Numbered from the stretch's first letter, positions 38,937 to 47,715 are shown. The stretch is DNA of 64,000 nucleotides from Aestuariibacter sp. GS-14 (GCF_006494365.1 NZ_VHIP01000001.1:434001-498000); one strand, 5' to 3'. A program made the numbers and translations. The notes: generated from the sequence alone by a model not told the origin.

Positions 38937-38966
38937 CCCAGCCTTTTTGGCTGGGTTTTTATTTTC
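38937..38966 (+). terminator. Orphan plus-strand terminator
   Basis: ACCCAGCC (38937-38944) pairs with GGCTGGGT (38949-38956), followed by TTTTATTTT. No plus-strand gene precedes it for more than 5 kb, and it reads poorly on the minus strand. The 38643-39011 gap (369 bp) is otherwise AT-rich and non-coding, so the terminator probably ends a small RNA. Confidence 0.72.
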
Positions 38967-39011
38967 TATGGTTCTGCTGTACAAGTCCATTCATCTCTTC
39001 AGCGCTATCGG

Positions 39012-39263
39012 TCATTCGTGTTCATCAAGCACCGATGCAATGGTTTCAACTGATAGCGCTCTGGCGTTCAGCACAAACAATATCTGGAGTAGCAGGTCGG
39101 CCCCCAGAATCCCTTTGTTCACTTTATTTCTCAAATTATCGGCAGTTTGATCAATTCCCACTTCAGCAAGCCTGTCACTGAGCCCCTGATATTTCACGCC
39201 GCGTATCGACATTTCAGATCGCACAATGCGTTGCACCGCCATTCGCCATTGATTCCGGTCCAT
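39012..39263 (-). CDS. DUF6471 family protein
   Basis: The 83-residue helical protein has the pattern MSIRGVKYQGLSDRLAEVGI then NLRNKVNKGILGADLLLQIL, which fits DUF6471, a small family resembling helix-turn-helix proteins and often found near mobile or stress genes. No catalytic residue is expected. A DNA-binding role is possible but unproven. It is transcribed away from the yjf-like cluster, with the 13-bp repeat array in the shared upstream region. Confidence 0.68.
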   Translation of the reverse strand: MDRNQWRMAVQRIVRSEMSIRGVKYQGLSDRLAEVGIDQTADNLRNKVNKGILGADLLLQILFVLNARALSVETIASVLDEHE

Positions 39264-39408
39264 TAAAAACCCTTTTGTGAATTATATTTTACATTGACAC
39301 ATCTTTTTACACATAAAGACATAATAATTATTGACGACAATTACGCTCTTTGTCTACACTTTGTTGCGTTGATATTGAGAAAGCAACACAACAACACAGC
39401 ATTGGTGG

Positions 39409-39482
39409 GATTTCCCAACAGGGTTTCCCAGCAGGATTTCCCAACAGGGTTTCTCAACAGGGTTTCCGATTGGGTTTCCCGC
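39409..39482. repeat. 13-bp tandem repeat array upstream of the yjf-like cluster
   Basis: Four 13-bp units G(A/G)TTTCCCAACAG follow each other head to tail (39409-39460), with one or two substitutions, then two shorter degenerate copies (39461-39482). The array lies 81 bp before yjfI, in the 300-bp gap 39264-39563 that also holds the divergent DUF6471 start. It may be a protein-binding array or a neutral slippage product. A possible promoter for yjfI (TTGCAA, 18 bp, TAGAGT) follows at about 39500-39530. Confidence 0.8.
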
Positions 39483-39563
39483 TAATTGTAGCAAAGTTGT
39501 TGCAACCAACCGATGATTCTGACTAGAGTGGTCGCGTTACTTTAATCGCTTAGGAGAGACGTT

Positions 39564-39953
39564 ATGGAGTGGGATCTGGAAAAACTTGAATCCCTGTTTA
39601 CCGACATGGATGACCTGGTAGTCACCCGCGAAAAGGAATGTTTGTTAATTGCTAATCAGGACGGGCTTGATGCCTGGCTGGCCATTAGCGGTGAACAAAT
39701 AATAGTGGAGAGTTTGTTGTTTGAATCGTCGCAGGTAAAAGACAAAGCGGCTTTAGATCACGATATTCTGTCTACGCACATGTTGTTTCCATTAACTACC
39801 GTTGCCATCTCAAATATCAATGGAGAGGAATATTACACTGCTTTTGGTGCGTTAAGCGCGAAGTCGAAAGCAGAAACTATTCAGATTGAAGTTACAACGT
39901 TATTCCAAAACGTTGCGGCATTTCTTGATGCGTACGAAGCGCACCTGAAGTAA
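39564..39953 (+). CDS. yjfI: YjfI-like protein (DUF2170)
   Basis: This 129-residue soluble protein begins MEWDLEKLESLFTDMDDLVV and fits DUF2170 (YjfI). It has no known function. It opens a cluster whose order (DUF2170, PspA-like, DUF2491, DUF350, DUF1190, ATP-grasp) equals E. coli yjfI-J-K-L-M-C, with extra genes added. GGAGAG lies 8 nt before the ATG. It is followed 16 bp later by yjfJ. The symbol is given by synteny and family. Confidence 0.78.
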   Translation: MEWDLEKLESLFTDMDDLVVTREKECLLIANQDGLDAWLAISGEQIIVESLLFESSQVKDKAALDHDILSTHMLFPLTTVAISNINGEEYYTAFGALSAKSKAETIQIEVTTLFQNVAAFLDAYEAHLK

Positions 39954-39969
39954 CCCAAAGGAGAGTATT

Positions 39970-40650
39970 ATGTCTGTTTGGAAAAAACTCATTACTGCGG
40001 TAAAAGGCGGGGCAACTGAAGCGGCTCAGGCAGTCGCAGACAGCCAGGCAATCAGAATCCTTGAACAGGAAATTCGGGAAGCAAAGGATGAATTGCGTAA
40101 ATCAGACCATGCACGTACGCAAATTCTGGCCAAATGCAAACTGTCGCAGCAGAAAGTAGATGGTTACAGCAAGTCTATTGCTGAATATGAAGCACATGCC
40201 AGAAAAGCAATCGAAACAGATCGCCAGTTAGCTCTGGACTGTGCACAAAAAGTGAGCGACCTCAAAGAGGAGCGTGCACAAGAGCAACAATTCCTGGATC
40301 AGTTTAATGCCTCTGAAGCACAGCTGGCCAAAAACATTCAGCAGGCCAAAGAGAATCTGCGCCGCTTAGAGCAGCAGGTAGATATGGTAAAGGCAACTGA
40401 AAGTGTGCAAAAAGCGCAGGTAGCTGTGTCATCACGCCATATGGGCGCGAACAGCAAAATGAAAACAGCAACTGAATCGTTAAGTCGCATTCAGGAAAAG
40501 CAGAAGATGCGCAGTGCTGAATTGGAAGCCGCAGAAGAACTGGCCGCCAACGAATCGTCCAGCGATTTGGAAAAGCGTCTGGCCCAGGCTGGTATTAAAG
40601 GCGGCACGACGTCAGCTGATGACGAACTGGCAAGAATCCTGGGCAAATAA
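39970..40650 (+). CDS. yjfJ: PspA/IM30-like protein YjfJ
   Basis: The 226-residue protein is almost entirely alpha-helical coiled coil (about residues 25-200), as in the PspA/IM30 (ESCRT-III-like) family that binds and repairs stressed inner membranes. The N-terminal MSVWKKLITAVKGG is amphipathic, the usual membrane-contact helix. GGAG precedes the ATG. A strong terminator follows the stop, so yjfI-yjfJ can be transcribed apart from the rest of the cluster. Confidence 0.85.
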   Translation: MSVWKKLITAVKGGATEAAQAVADSQAIRILEQEIREAKDELRKSDHARTQILAKCKLSQQKVDGYSKSIAEYEAHARKAIETDRQLALDCAQKVSDLKEERAQEQQFLDQFNASEAQLAKNIQQAKENLRRLEQQVDMVKATESVQKAQVAVSSRHMGANSKMKTATESLSRIQEKQKMRSAELEAAEELAANESSSDLEKRLAQAGIKGGTTSADDELARILGK

Positions 40651-40692
40651 GCAGAATATGCTTTTGATACCCTGGCTACAAGCCAACCAACA

Positions 40693-40740
40693 GGGCATGC
40701 AATCCGTATGATTACGGGTTGTCATGCCCTTTCTTTTTTT
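40693..40740 (+). terminator. Terminator after yjfJ
   Basis: GGGCATG (40693-40699) pairs with CATGCCC (40723-40729), and inside it CAATCCGT pairs with ACGGGTTG, giving a stem of about 15 bp, then TTTCTTTTTTT. It splits the cluster after its first two genes. Confidence 0.88.
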
Positions 40741-40791
40741 GCGAAGATATAACATTCAATGTTAATAACACGGACGACTTTCTGACGCATT

Positions 40792-41841
40792 ATGTGGATA
40801 AAAATACGACGCGTTATGCTGCATTATTTTGCAGGTTCAAGGTGGTATACCATTGCACTGGCTACCGCATTTTATGCAGCCTCTTCATGGATACTGCTGT
40901 GGGCTGCCGACGAATCGGCATTAACAGAAAGCGTTAATTTTCTGTACTGGCTGGCAGTGACGGGATCTACCGTAGGCTATGGCGATTTATCACCGCAAAC
41001 AGACGCCGGCAAACTCGTTGTAGCATTTTATGTTATCCCGCTTGGGCTAAGCATTTTTGCTATGGTGATAGGCAGGATTGCGGCCTTTGTTGGCAACCAA
41101 TGGAGAAAAGGATTAATGGGATTATCTGGTCTGTCGGTGTCTGATCACATTCTGGTTATTGGCTGGAACGAACAGCGCACCTTATTACTTTTAAAACTGC
41201 TGTTGCGAGAGCGCGAATCGCTTCAGGAACGCCCTGATATTGTATTGTGTGTCCGGGCAGACATCACCAACCCCATGCCGGGCAAAATTGAGTTTGTTAA
41301 AGTGGAGTCGTTCAACCGCGATGAAGATATGGACAAAGCTTGTATTGCCAGTGCGTCCACTATTCTTATTGATAATCCGCAGGACGATCTGACACTCACT
41401 ACAGCGTTGTACTGTTCGCAAAAGAATCCATCAGCTCATCAGGTGGCGTATTTCGCTGATGAAAGCCTGGTGGGCTTGCTGCATCAACACTGCCCCCAAA
41501 TTGAATGCACACCCAGTGTAGCAGTTGAAATGCTGGCAAAAGCCGCTTTTGATCCTGGCTCGAGTGCCCTGCATCACGATTTACTGAGTGTCGACGACGA
41601 TGGACAGGCGCAATTTTCTATCACGGTGCCCGCTGCGACACAATCGGTAACATATCAGCAGTTATTTTTTGCATTCAAGCAGCGTTATGATGCTACGTTA
41701 ATCGGTTTTGCGCCGTCTGGTCGTGCGCAGGATGTTACCCTTAACCCATCGCTTGATACTGTGATAGCGCCACAAGACAAGCTTTATTACATAGCAAAAC
41801 AGCGTATTACCGAACTCGATTGGCATGCTGTAACGGAGTAA
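40792..41841 (+). CDS. Potassium channel with RCK-like cytoplasmic domain
   Basis: This 349-residue protein has two membrane segments around a pore loop with filter TVGYGD (residues about 60-65), so it is a 2-TM K+ channel, followed by a cytoplasmic TrkA-N/RCK-like region (from about residue 110, starting HILVIGWNEQRTLLLL). The glycine-rich Rossmann loop is atypical (GWNEQ in place of G-x-G-x-x-G), so nucleotide binding is uncertain. It is placed between yjfJ and yjfK, which E. coli lacks. Start at 40792 is the longest plausible ATG; the ribosome-binding site is weak. Confidence 0.85.
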   Translation: MWIKIRRVMLHYFAGSRWYTIALATAFYAASSWILLWAADESALTESVNFLYWLAVTGSTVGYGDLSPQTDAGKLVVAFYVIPLGLSIFAMVIGRIAAFVGNQWRKGLMGLSGLSVSDHILVIGWNEQRTLLLLKLLLRERESLQERPDIVLCVRADITNPMPGKIEFVKVESFNRDEDMDKACIASASTILIDNPQDDLTLTTALYCSQKNPSAHQVAYFADESLVGLLHQHCPQIECTPSVAVEMLAKAAFDPGSSALHHDLLSVDDDGQAQFSITVPAATQSVTYQQLFFAFKQRYDATLIGFAPSGRAQDVTLNPSLDTVIAPQDKLYYIAKQRITELDWHAVTE

Positions 41842-41845
41842 CTTT

Positions 41846-42490
41846 ATGTTCAGTAAATGGTTTAAATCAGACGAGCCTAAAAAACCCCGAGCGCCAGAAG
41901 TAATGGGGCTGTATCTGGGCGGGTCCTTCGAACTGGATCCCCTGAAACTCAAGTTGATCACGCCCGAGTTATGTATAGAAAATCCTGCGAATAAACACCT
42001 TATTCAGGCGGTTGGACAAGCCGAGCTCGACAGTGGCGGCACGCTATTGCGTTTCTATACTGACGACGACGCCTTTTTGCAGGTCGTGCTGGATGGTGGC
42101 ATGACAGAAAACCACATCACTGACGTTAAGCTGTGGTATTTCTATTCCACCACGACGGTAGGCAACGAATCCCAGTGGAAACACTGTCTGGCGAATGACA
42201 TTTCTAAACCAGAATATGCCCTGGAAGGGCATTCGTTTAAACGAGTTTGGGATGCAGTAGGCAACGATTCCCCGCCCGTCGCGGTAACAGAAAAGACCTA
42301 TGAAGAAGACGGTGACGTAAGCGAGACCGACCAGTTTATGATGCTTTATGAACGAGAATTGTCAGATGGCAATACCGAATCACTACTGGTGGCGGGCGAA
42401 GAAAAAATTGTTGGGCATAACGCCGACCGCTGTCTGGTAATCAGTACAGGCTTTGATATTCAACCAGCGGATATCCGCATTAACGGCTAA
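41846..42490 (+). CDS. yjfK: YjfK-like protein (DUF2491)
   Basis: This 214-residue protein starts MFSKWFKSDEPKKPRAPEV, with an acidic soluble body (LGLYLGG-type: MGLYLGGSFELDPLKLKLI). It fits DUF2491 (YjfK) by pattern and by position between the PspA-like gene and the DUF350 gene. No function is known. It starts 4 bp after the channel gene, so they are co-translated. Confidence 0.78.
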   Translation: MFSKWFKSDEPKKPRAPEVMGLYLGGSFELDPLKLKLITPELCIENPANKHLIQAVGQAELDSGGTLLRFYTDDDAFLQVVLDGGMTENHITDVKLWYFYSTTTVGNESQWKHCLANDISKPEYALEGHSFKRVWDAVGNDSPPVAVTEKTYEEDGDVSETDQFMMLYERELSDGNTESLLVAGEEKIVGHNADRCLVISTGFDIQPADIRING

Positions 42491-42507
42491 CAGAAGAGGA
42501 ACAGAAC

Positions 42508-42924
42508 ATGGAAATAGTAATGGAATCGCTGGCCGGGTTAGCGAGTTTTGCAATGTATTTTGCCATCTCAATTGTGTACTTATTTATTTTTAAAATTGTC
42601 TATGCATTTGTTACCCCCCATGACGAATGGAAGCTGGTAAAAGAGCAACAAAATGTATCGGCTGCCATTGGTTTTGGCGGTGCCATGATTGGCTTCAGTC
42701 TTGCGTTAGCCAGTGCCGCGTCTAACTCGCTGGGACTGGTTGATTTTACTATTTGGGGCGTGGTGGCTGTATTAGCGCAAAGCTTTGCATTTGCTTTATT
42801 GCGCTTTACTTTTATGCCCAGAATTGCCGAACGCATCAGCAACAATGAAATGTCGGCGGGCGTAATGCTGGCAGCAGTTTCAGTGGCGGTAGGATTACTC
42901 AACGCGGCTTGTATGACCTATTAG
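42508..42924 (+). CDS. yjfL: DUF350 membrane protein, YjfL-like
   Basis: The 138-residue integral membrane protein has four hydrophobic segments arranged as two DUF350 repeats (LASFAMYFAISIVYLFIF and IGFGGAMIGFSLALASAA). DUF350 proteins occur in membrane-stress and biofilm-linked operons; their role is unknown. It lies 17 bp after yjfK and 10 bp before the DUF1190 gene. Confidence 0.82.
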   Translation: MEIVMESLAGLASFAMYFAISIVYLFIFKIVYAFVTPHDEWKLVKEQQNVSAAIGFGGAMIGFSLALASAASNSLGLVDFTIWGVVAVLAQSFAFALLRFTFMPRIAERISNNEMSAGVMLAAVSVAVGLLNAACMTY

Positions 42925-42934
42925 GAGCCTACCG

Positions 42935-43552
42935 ATGAGCCATTCACAAAAACGTTCAAAACATATTAATTTGCATAAAATGCGCAAGGCGTTTTCGTTA
43001 AAGCCTTTAGCAATTGGTGTTGCCATAGTGTTTTTGTCTGCCTGTGGTGAAGACGGTGATGCCTCCAAAATTTATGTGTCGGTTGATGATTGTCAGAAAG
43101 AAAACCCTGATGCAGTCAGCCAGTGTCAGGCCGCTTTCGAATCAGCAATAGAAGAGCACAACCGCACAGCGCCGCGATTTAACAGCCAGAATGATTGTGA
43201 GTATGAATTTGGCAGTGACCGTTGCCAATATGTACAGTCGCAATCCGGCAGCTTTTTCATGCCCTTTATGGCTGGATTTATTGTAAGCAGGTTATTGCAA
43301 CCTTCACCCTATTATTCGCAGCCTTTGTATACCTCATTTTCTCCCTACTCGCCCTTTCGGTCGCGATGGGTTACCTCAAATGGCTACGTATTTGACGGCG
43401 ATATTCGCCGCCGCTCTTATTACGCCCCATCGTCGGTCTACAAGCCCAAACCAGCGGTAAACCGCACTATTAACCGAGGCGGCTTTGGTAGCACGGTGCG
43501 CGCTAAGTCAAGCTGGGGCAGCAGTGGTAAATCCAGTGGCTGGGGCGGTTAA
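42935..43552 (+). CDS. yjfM: DUF1190 lipoprotein, YjfM/YgiB-like
   Basis: The 205-residue protein has a basic N-terminus, a hydrophobic core and the lipobox FLSAC (cysteine near residue 34), so it is probably lipid-anchored. The mature part shows YVSVDDCQKENPD and FNSQNDCEYEFG with paired cysteines, the DUF1190 pattern, and a Gly/Ser/Arg-rich C-terminal tail. It precedes the ATP-grasp gene, as yjfM-yjfC and ygiB-ygiC do in E. coli. Confidence 0.82.
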   Translation: MSHSQKRSKHINLHKMRKAFSLKPLAIGVAIVFLSACGEDGDASKIYVSVDDCQKENPDAVSQCQAAFESAIEEHNRTAPRFNSQNDCEYEFGSDRCQYVQSQSGSFFMPFMAGFIVSRLLQPSPYYSQPLYTSFSPYSPFRSRWVTSNGYVFDGDIRRRSYYAPSSVYKPKPAVNRTINRGGFGSTVRAKSSWGSSGKSSGWGG

Positions 43553-43555
43553 CAG

Positions 43556-44722
43556 GTGTTTCGAATAGCCTGTCAGCCCAGGGCAAACTGGAAACAACTG
43601 GCTACAGAGTATGGATTTCACTTTCATACGATGTATGGTCAACCCTACTGGGATGAATCAGCTTATTACCAGTTTACCCTGAAGCAAATTGAACAAGACA
43701 TTGAGGATCCCACCGCGGAGTTACACCAAATGTGTCTCCACGTAGTGAATAAAGTGATTCACGATGACAGCCTGATGCGTCGCTTTCAAATACCCGAGCA
43801 ACACTGGGATTATGTTGCCGAAAGCTGGCGCCAACAGGCGCCCTCCTTATACTCTCGTTTGGATCTTGTTTACGACGGCAAACACCCGGCAAAATTGCTG
43901 GAGAATAACGCTGACACTCCAACGTCGTTATACGAAACCGGTTTCTGGCAATGGTTATGGCTGGAACAGCAAGTCAATTCTGGCAAGCTGTCACGTGGCG
44001 CGGATCAATTCAATTCACTCCAGGAAAAACTGATTAATCGCTTTGCCGAACTCAAGCATCAGCATGGATTTCATCAAATTCATTTTAGTTGCTGCGATGA
44101 CTCTGAGGAAGACAGAGGCACAGTGCAGTATTTGCAGGATTGTGCGGCTACCGCGGGGGTCAGTACACCTTTCCTATTTATCGAAGAAATTGGCCTGGGC
44201 GACACTGGCTATTTTACTGATCTTGCCGATGAAGTAATTACCCACTGCTTTAAACTTTATCCCTGGGAATTTATGCTCAGAGAAACCTTTAGTGATGCCT
44301 TGCCCGGCGCAGAGGTTCAATGGCTTGAGCCGGCCTGGAAAGCGGTATTGTCAAACAAAGCATTACTGCCCTTGTTATGGCAGGAATTTCCGAATCATCC
44401 CAATTTGTTACCCGCATTTTTTGAGGATGACAACAGCCGGCCAGCCGATGGCAAATGGATTAAAAAGCCGCTTTTCTCACGAGAGGGGGCAAACATAACC
44501 TTAATCGAAGGCGGGCGGGATGCAATCTCCTTGTCAGATGGTCCCTATGGTGAAGAAGGGTTTATTTATCAGCAGTATCACGCGTTACCCAAATACGCAG
44601 AAAATTACGTGTTAATTGGTAGTTGGTTGGTCGACGATGAACCTGCTGGCATTTCCGTTCGGGAAGATACCTCTCTGATCACTCAGGATTTATCCCGCTA
44701 TTTACCACACATTATACTTTGA
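43556..44722 (+). CDS. yjfC: Glutathionylspermidine synthase-like ATP-grasp protein, YjfC/YgiC-like
   Basis: The 388-residue protein has the C-terminal ATP-grasp synthetase fold of the glutathionylspermidine synthase family, with [20 protein letters not shown] and the C-terminal [14 protein letters not shown]. coli YjfC and YgiC are of this group and their true ligase substrate is unsettled. The GTG start (43556) lies 3 bp after the previous stop. It overlaps nothing but is separated by 8 bp from the rhomboid gene, with the rhomboid ribosome-binding site inside its stop region. Confidence 0.87.
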   Translation: MFRIACQPRANWKQLATEYGFHFHTMYGQPYWDESAYYQFTLKQIEQDIEDPTAELHQMCLHVVNKVIHDDSLMRRFQIPEQHWDYVAESWRQQAPSLYSRLDLVYDGKHPAKLLENNADTPTSLYETGFWQWLWLEQQVNSGKLSRGADQFNSLQEKLINRFAELKHQHGFHQIHFSCCDDSEEDRGTVQYLQDCAATAGVSTPFLFIEEIGLGDTGYFTDLADEVITHCFKLYPWEFMLRETFSDALPGAEVQWLEPAWKAVLSNKALLPLLWQEFPNHPNLLPAFFEDDNSRPADGKWIKKPLFSREGANITLIEGGRDAISLSDGPYGEEGFIYQQYHALPKYAENYVLIGSWLVDDEPAGISVREDTSLITQDLSRYLPHIIL

Positions 44723-44730
44723 GGAAATCA

Positions 44731-45282
44731 ATGGCTTCCTGGACGTTGTCTACCCAGGTTCGTTGGGTTGGCGCCATCGCGCTGAGTTTACTGGGTGTTG
44801 AGTTTATTAACCTGCTAATGGGAAGCGGCCTGAATCAGTTTGGCCTTCGCCCACGGAGTCTGTCACACCTAAGTGGTATTATAACAGCGCCATGGCTGCA
44901 TGCCAGTCTGACTCACTTTGCCAGTAATTTTTTACCGTTGTTATTCTTTGCAGGGCTTGCCATGCAATGGGGGCGCACTGTTTTCATTAAGAGTATTCTG
45001 TTAATCTGGCTTGGCGCAGGCATATGCGTGTGGTTGGTAGGCAGAAGTGCCATGCACATCGGTGCCAGTGGTATTGTTTACGGCTTGTTCGGATTCATTG
45101 TCGTGGCCGGCTTTTATAGCAAAAAGTTACATTTATTATTGATTTCGCTGGTGATAGCCTTCCTATATGGCGGTATGATATTCGGCGTGTTACCTACACA
45201 GCGATTTGTATCCTTTGAGTACCATTTCTTTGGTTTTGTAATGGGCGTAATAAGCGCCAGGTTATGGGCCCGGACAGGTTAA
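44731..45282 (+). CDS. Rhomboid-family intramembrane serine protease
   Basis: The 183-residue protein has six hydrophobic segments. HIGASGIVYGLFGF contains the G-x-S-G catalytic serine and SFEYHFFGFVMG the catalytic histidine of the dyad; LHASLTHFASN (in APWLHASLTHFASNFLP) holds the conserved histidine and asparagine of the oxyanion region. The ATG at 44731 is chosen because GAGG lies 7 nt before it. A rhomboid in this stress cluster could process a membrane protein of the same operon; this is inference. Confidence 0.88.
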   Translation: MASWTLSTQVRWVGAIALSLLGVEFINLLMGSGLNQFGLRPRSLSHLSGIITAPWLHASLTHFASNFLPLLFFAGLAMQWGRTVFIKSILLIWLGAGICVWLVGRSAMHIGASGIVYGLFGFIVVAGFYSKKLHLLLISLVIAFLYGGMIFGVLPTQRFVSFEYHFFGFVMGVISARLWARTG

Positions 45283-45305
45283 CCCGCAAGAGACTGATAT
45301 CCCCT

Positions 45306-46013
45306 ATGAGTGAAACTTCGCAAAAAGCAAACAAGCCAGCAAACCAGGGCTTTCTTCCCAATTTAGCGTTTAACATTGTGATCCCCGTGCTGGTAATGAG
45401 CTACACAAGCTCTGAAGAATATCTTGGGCCCGCATGGAGTATTGTGGCCGCCCTGAGCTTTCCTTTGGGTTACGGCCTGTGGGACTTAAAACAAAGCGGC
45501 AAGGTAAATGGTTTTTCGATTTTAGGTATTATCAGTGTCATTCTTACCGGTGGGATAAGCCTGCTTAAATTACCGGCTGAGTACATCGCTATCAAAGAAG
45601 CTGCGATTCCTGGCATAATTGGCATTGCCGTGCTCATCACCCAAATGACAGACAAACCTCTGGTTAAACTCCTGATCCTCAACGAACAGATTATAAACTG
45701 GCCACATCTGAACGAAGTACTCGATAAGCAGGGTAAACAAGCGGTGTTTGGTGAAAAAGTAAAACACTGCTCGTACATTGTTGCCGCGTCTTTCTTTTTG
45801 TCTTCAGCCCTGAATTACATTCTGGCCAAGGTGATTTTAGTCAGTGAGCCGGGCACTACTGCGTATACCGAAGAGCTTGGCAGAATGACTGCGCTGAGCT
45901 ATCCGGTTATTGTGGTGCCTTCAATGATCATGCTAGTGGGCGCACTTTGGTACCTGTTCAGTCAAATTGGCAAAATCACAGGCGAAGATATCGAGAGTTT
46001 TATTAATCAGTAA
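45306..46013 (+). CDS. VC0807-like multispan membrane protein
   Basis: This 235-residue protein has about six hydrophobic segments, with NLAFNIVIPVLVMSYTSS near the N-terminus and PVIVVPSMIMLVGALWYLF near the end. It resembles the VC0807 family of unknown function. I use MSETSQKANK (ATG 45306), which lies 23 bp after the rhomboid stop; an in-frame start 14 codons earlier would overlap it. It ends the cluster, before a bidirectional terminator. Confidence 0.72.
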   Translation: MSETSQKANKPANQGFLPNLAFNIVIPVLVMSYTSSEEYLGPAWSIVAALSFPLGYGLWDLKQSGKVNGFSILGIISVILTGGISLLKLPAEYIAIKEAAIPGIIGIAVLITQMTDKPLVKLLILNEQIINWPHLNEVLDKQGKQAVFGEKVKHCSYIVAASFFLSSALNYILAKVILVSEPGTTAYTEELGRMTALSYPVIVVPSMIMLVGALWYLFSQIGKITGEDIESFINQ

Positions 46014-46061
46014 GAGTAAAGAAATCTGATAGAGCTGAATATATTTCATCTCAACAGACAC

Positions 46062-46089
46062 AAAAACGCCGGCATCTGCCGGCGTTTTT
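46062..46089. terminator. Bidirectional terminator between the yjf-like cluster and the phosphatase
   Basis: AAAAACGCCGGCA and TGCCGGCGTTTTT form a 13-bp stem with a 2-base centre (the inner pairs will open to make a loop). It serves both converging genes. Confidence 0.92.
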
Positions 46090-46103
46090 ATTCACTTAAA
46101 TAA

Positions 46104-47543
46104 TTACTGACATCGCCAGTCTTTTTCAAAGTCACACTGTCCGGCAGCGGATTTTGATTTTACTTCAGACGCATTGTCTGAGGCCTGGGCTTTCATTTCA
46201 GTCGGCAATAATGCAAAGATTTTCTTCGCAATATCGGTGTTGTCATATTGCCCTGTAAACGACTCATAGCCTTTGCCAAAGGCAAACACTTCTACGTCAA
46301 CACCCGTATGCCCACTGGTTGTCCAACCGGTATTGGTGCGCATATCCAGTATAGTCTTGATACCTTCTTCAATCGCTCGTGTGCTTTTTAGTTTGGCCAG
46401 CGCAATTACCTGCTTCGCTTCATCTTCATTTAATGCAAAGCCTAATTTGTCGCTAACAAACGCAACCGGATCGACAGTCTGAGGCAACTGCTCGGCAATC
46501 ACAGTAGGAGACGCAGACAGGTTTTTAAGCCATTCTGGCGCCCAGCTATATTCTCCGCGTGCTCCAAGGGTAAGTCCCCCTGTGCTGTGGTCAGCGGTTA
46601 ACACCACCAGCGTGTCAGGATGCGTCTGCACATATTCGTAAAGATATTCCAGCGTTAAATTCAAATCGTGCATTTCAGCCATGGCCGATGCAATGTCATT
46701 GGCATGTCCAGCCCAGTCAACCTGACTTGCTTCAACTAACAGGAAAAATCCGTTGTCGTTTTCCAAGTGTTTAATGGCATGTTCAGTTAGGTAAGCCAGG
46801 CGATTTTTACGCTTGTCATCCAGTACCCAAGGCAACCCCACTGGTGCAAACAACCCAAGTACATCTTTACCTGCTGGGATAGTGGCCAGTTTGTTGTAGG
46901 TATCAACATATGCATACCCGGCATCGATAAACTGTGCGGTGATATCGCGGTCTTCACGCTCAAAATATTGTGTACCGCCACCAAGCATTACATTGGCGGC
47001 AAACTGACCGTCGACTTTATCGTCGTAAAAACTTTCTGCAATCTCGTTATAGTTTTTACGGCTTTCATTGTGCGCCATATAAGCGGCTGGCGTGGCGTGC
47101 ACAATTTGCGAAGTGACGGCAATACCGGTTTTCATGCCCAGCGCTTTGGCTTGCTGTAAAACAGACTTAACCGGCTGTTTATTTACATCAACACCAATCG
47201 CACCGTTATAACTTTTAACACCCGAGGCCAAAGCTGTTGCCGCCGCGGCAGAATCAGTAACAAAGCCTGACTCGTGAGCTGGATAGGTGCTGGCATTCCC
47301 CACAAAAATACGATCGAAAATAACGGGTTCCACTTCGGGGGTAGCCGGATTATCGCGGAAATTGCGATAGGCCGTAGTGTAGGCAGGTCCCATTCCATCA
47401 GACACAATCATGATCACGTTTTTGGGTTTATCCGAAGGCTGAGACGTCTTGGGCAAAAGTGCGCTGGACGTATCGCTAAACGTGGCATTACAGGCAGTCA
47501 AAAAGAGTGTTGCGGCTGCTACCGCAAGCAAGTTCTGTCGCAC
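46104..47543 (-). CDS. Alkaline phosphatase, lipoprotein form
   Basis: The 479-residue phosphomonoesterase of the PhoA superfamily is probably anchored by a lipid: the signal LLAVAAATLFLTAC carries a lipobox cysteine. Active-site elements are VSDGMGP (first metal aspartate), TDSAAAATALASG with the nucleophile serine, and TADHSTGGLTLG with metal-binding aspartate and histidine. The GTG start (47541-47543) has AAGGA 8 nt upstream; a 16-codon extension lacks one. It releases phosphate from organic esters in the periplasm. No convincing Pho box was seen upstream. Confidence 0.9.
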   Translation of the reverse strand: MRQNLLAVAAATLFLTACNATFSDTSSALLPKTSQPSDKPKNVIMIVSDGMGPAYTTAYRNFRDNPATPEVEPVIFDRIFVGNASTYPAHESGFVTDSAAAATALASGVKSYNGAIGVDVNKQPVKSVLQQAKALGMKTGIAVTSQIVHATPAAYMAHNESRKNYNEIAESFYDDKVDGQFAANVMLGGGTQYFEREDRDITAQFIDAGYAYVDTYNKLATIPAGKDVLGLFAPVGLPWVLDDKRKNRLAYLTEHAIKHLENDNGFFLLVEASQVDWAGHANDIASAMAEMHDLNLTLEYLYEYVQTHPDTLVVLTADHSTGGLTLGARGEYSWAPEWLKNLSASPTVIAEQLPQTVDPVAFVSDKLGFALNEDEAKQVIALAKLKSTRAIEEGIKTILDMRTNTGWTTSGHTGVDVEVFAFGKGYESFTGQYDNTDIAKKIFALLPTEMKAQASDNASEVKSKSAAGQCDFEKDWRCQ

Positions 47544-47715
47544 AGTATTTTCCTTATGAGAAATCGAATGACCGCAGTGTACAGTGCCCACTGTTCAACC
47601 AGCAGTACGAATCCGACGAGCTGAATATTCAACAGGTTAAAACCTGACCCAGTATAACGGGCGTGCAACAGAATTCACATGAGAAAATATAAAATCAGAC
47701 CAAATAGTCTGTTTT

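Noticed and set aside
38872-39150. 92-residue plus-strand ORF antisense to the DUF6471 gene
   Set aside because: It runs through the orphan terminator and is the shadow of the minus-strand gene.
39294-39485. 63-residue plus-strand ORF over the 13-bp repeats
   Set aside because: The frame exists because the repeat lacks stops in that register; low-complexity repeat translation with no ribosome-binding site.
47696-47715. Hairpin CAGAC/GTCTG after cheV as a terminator
   Set aside because: The stem is only 5 bp and it abuts the stop codon; support is too weak to list.
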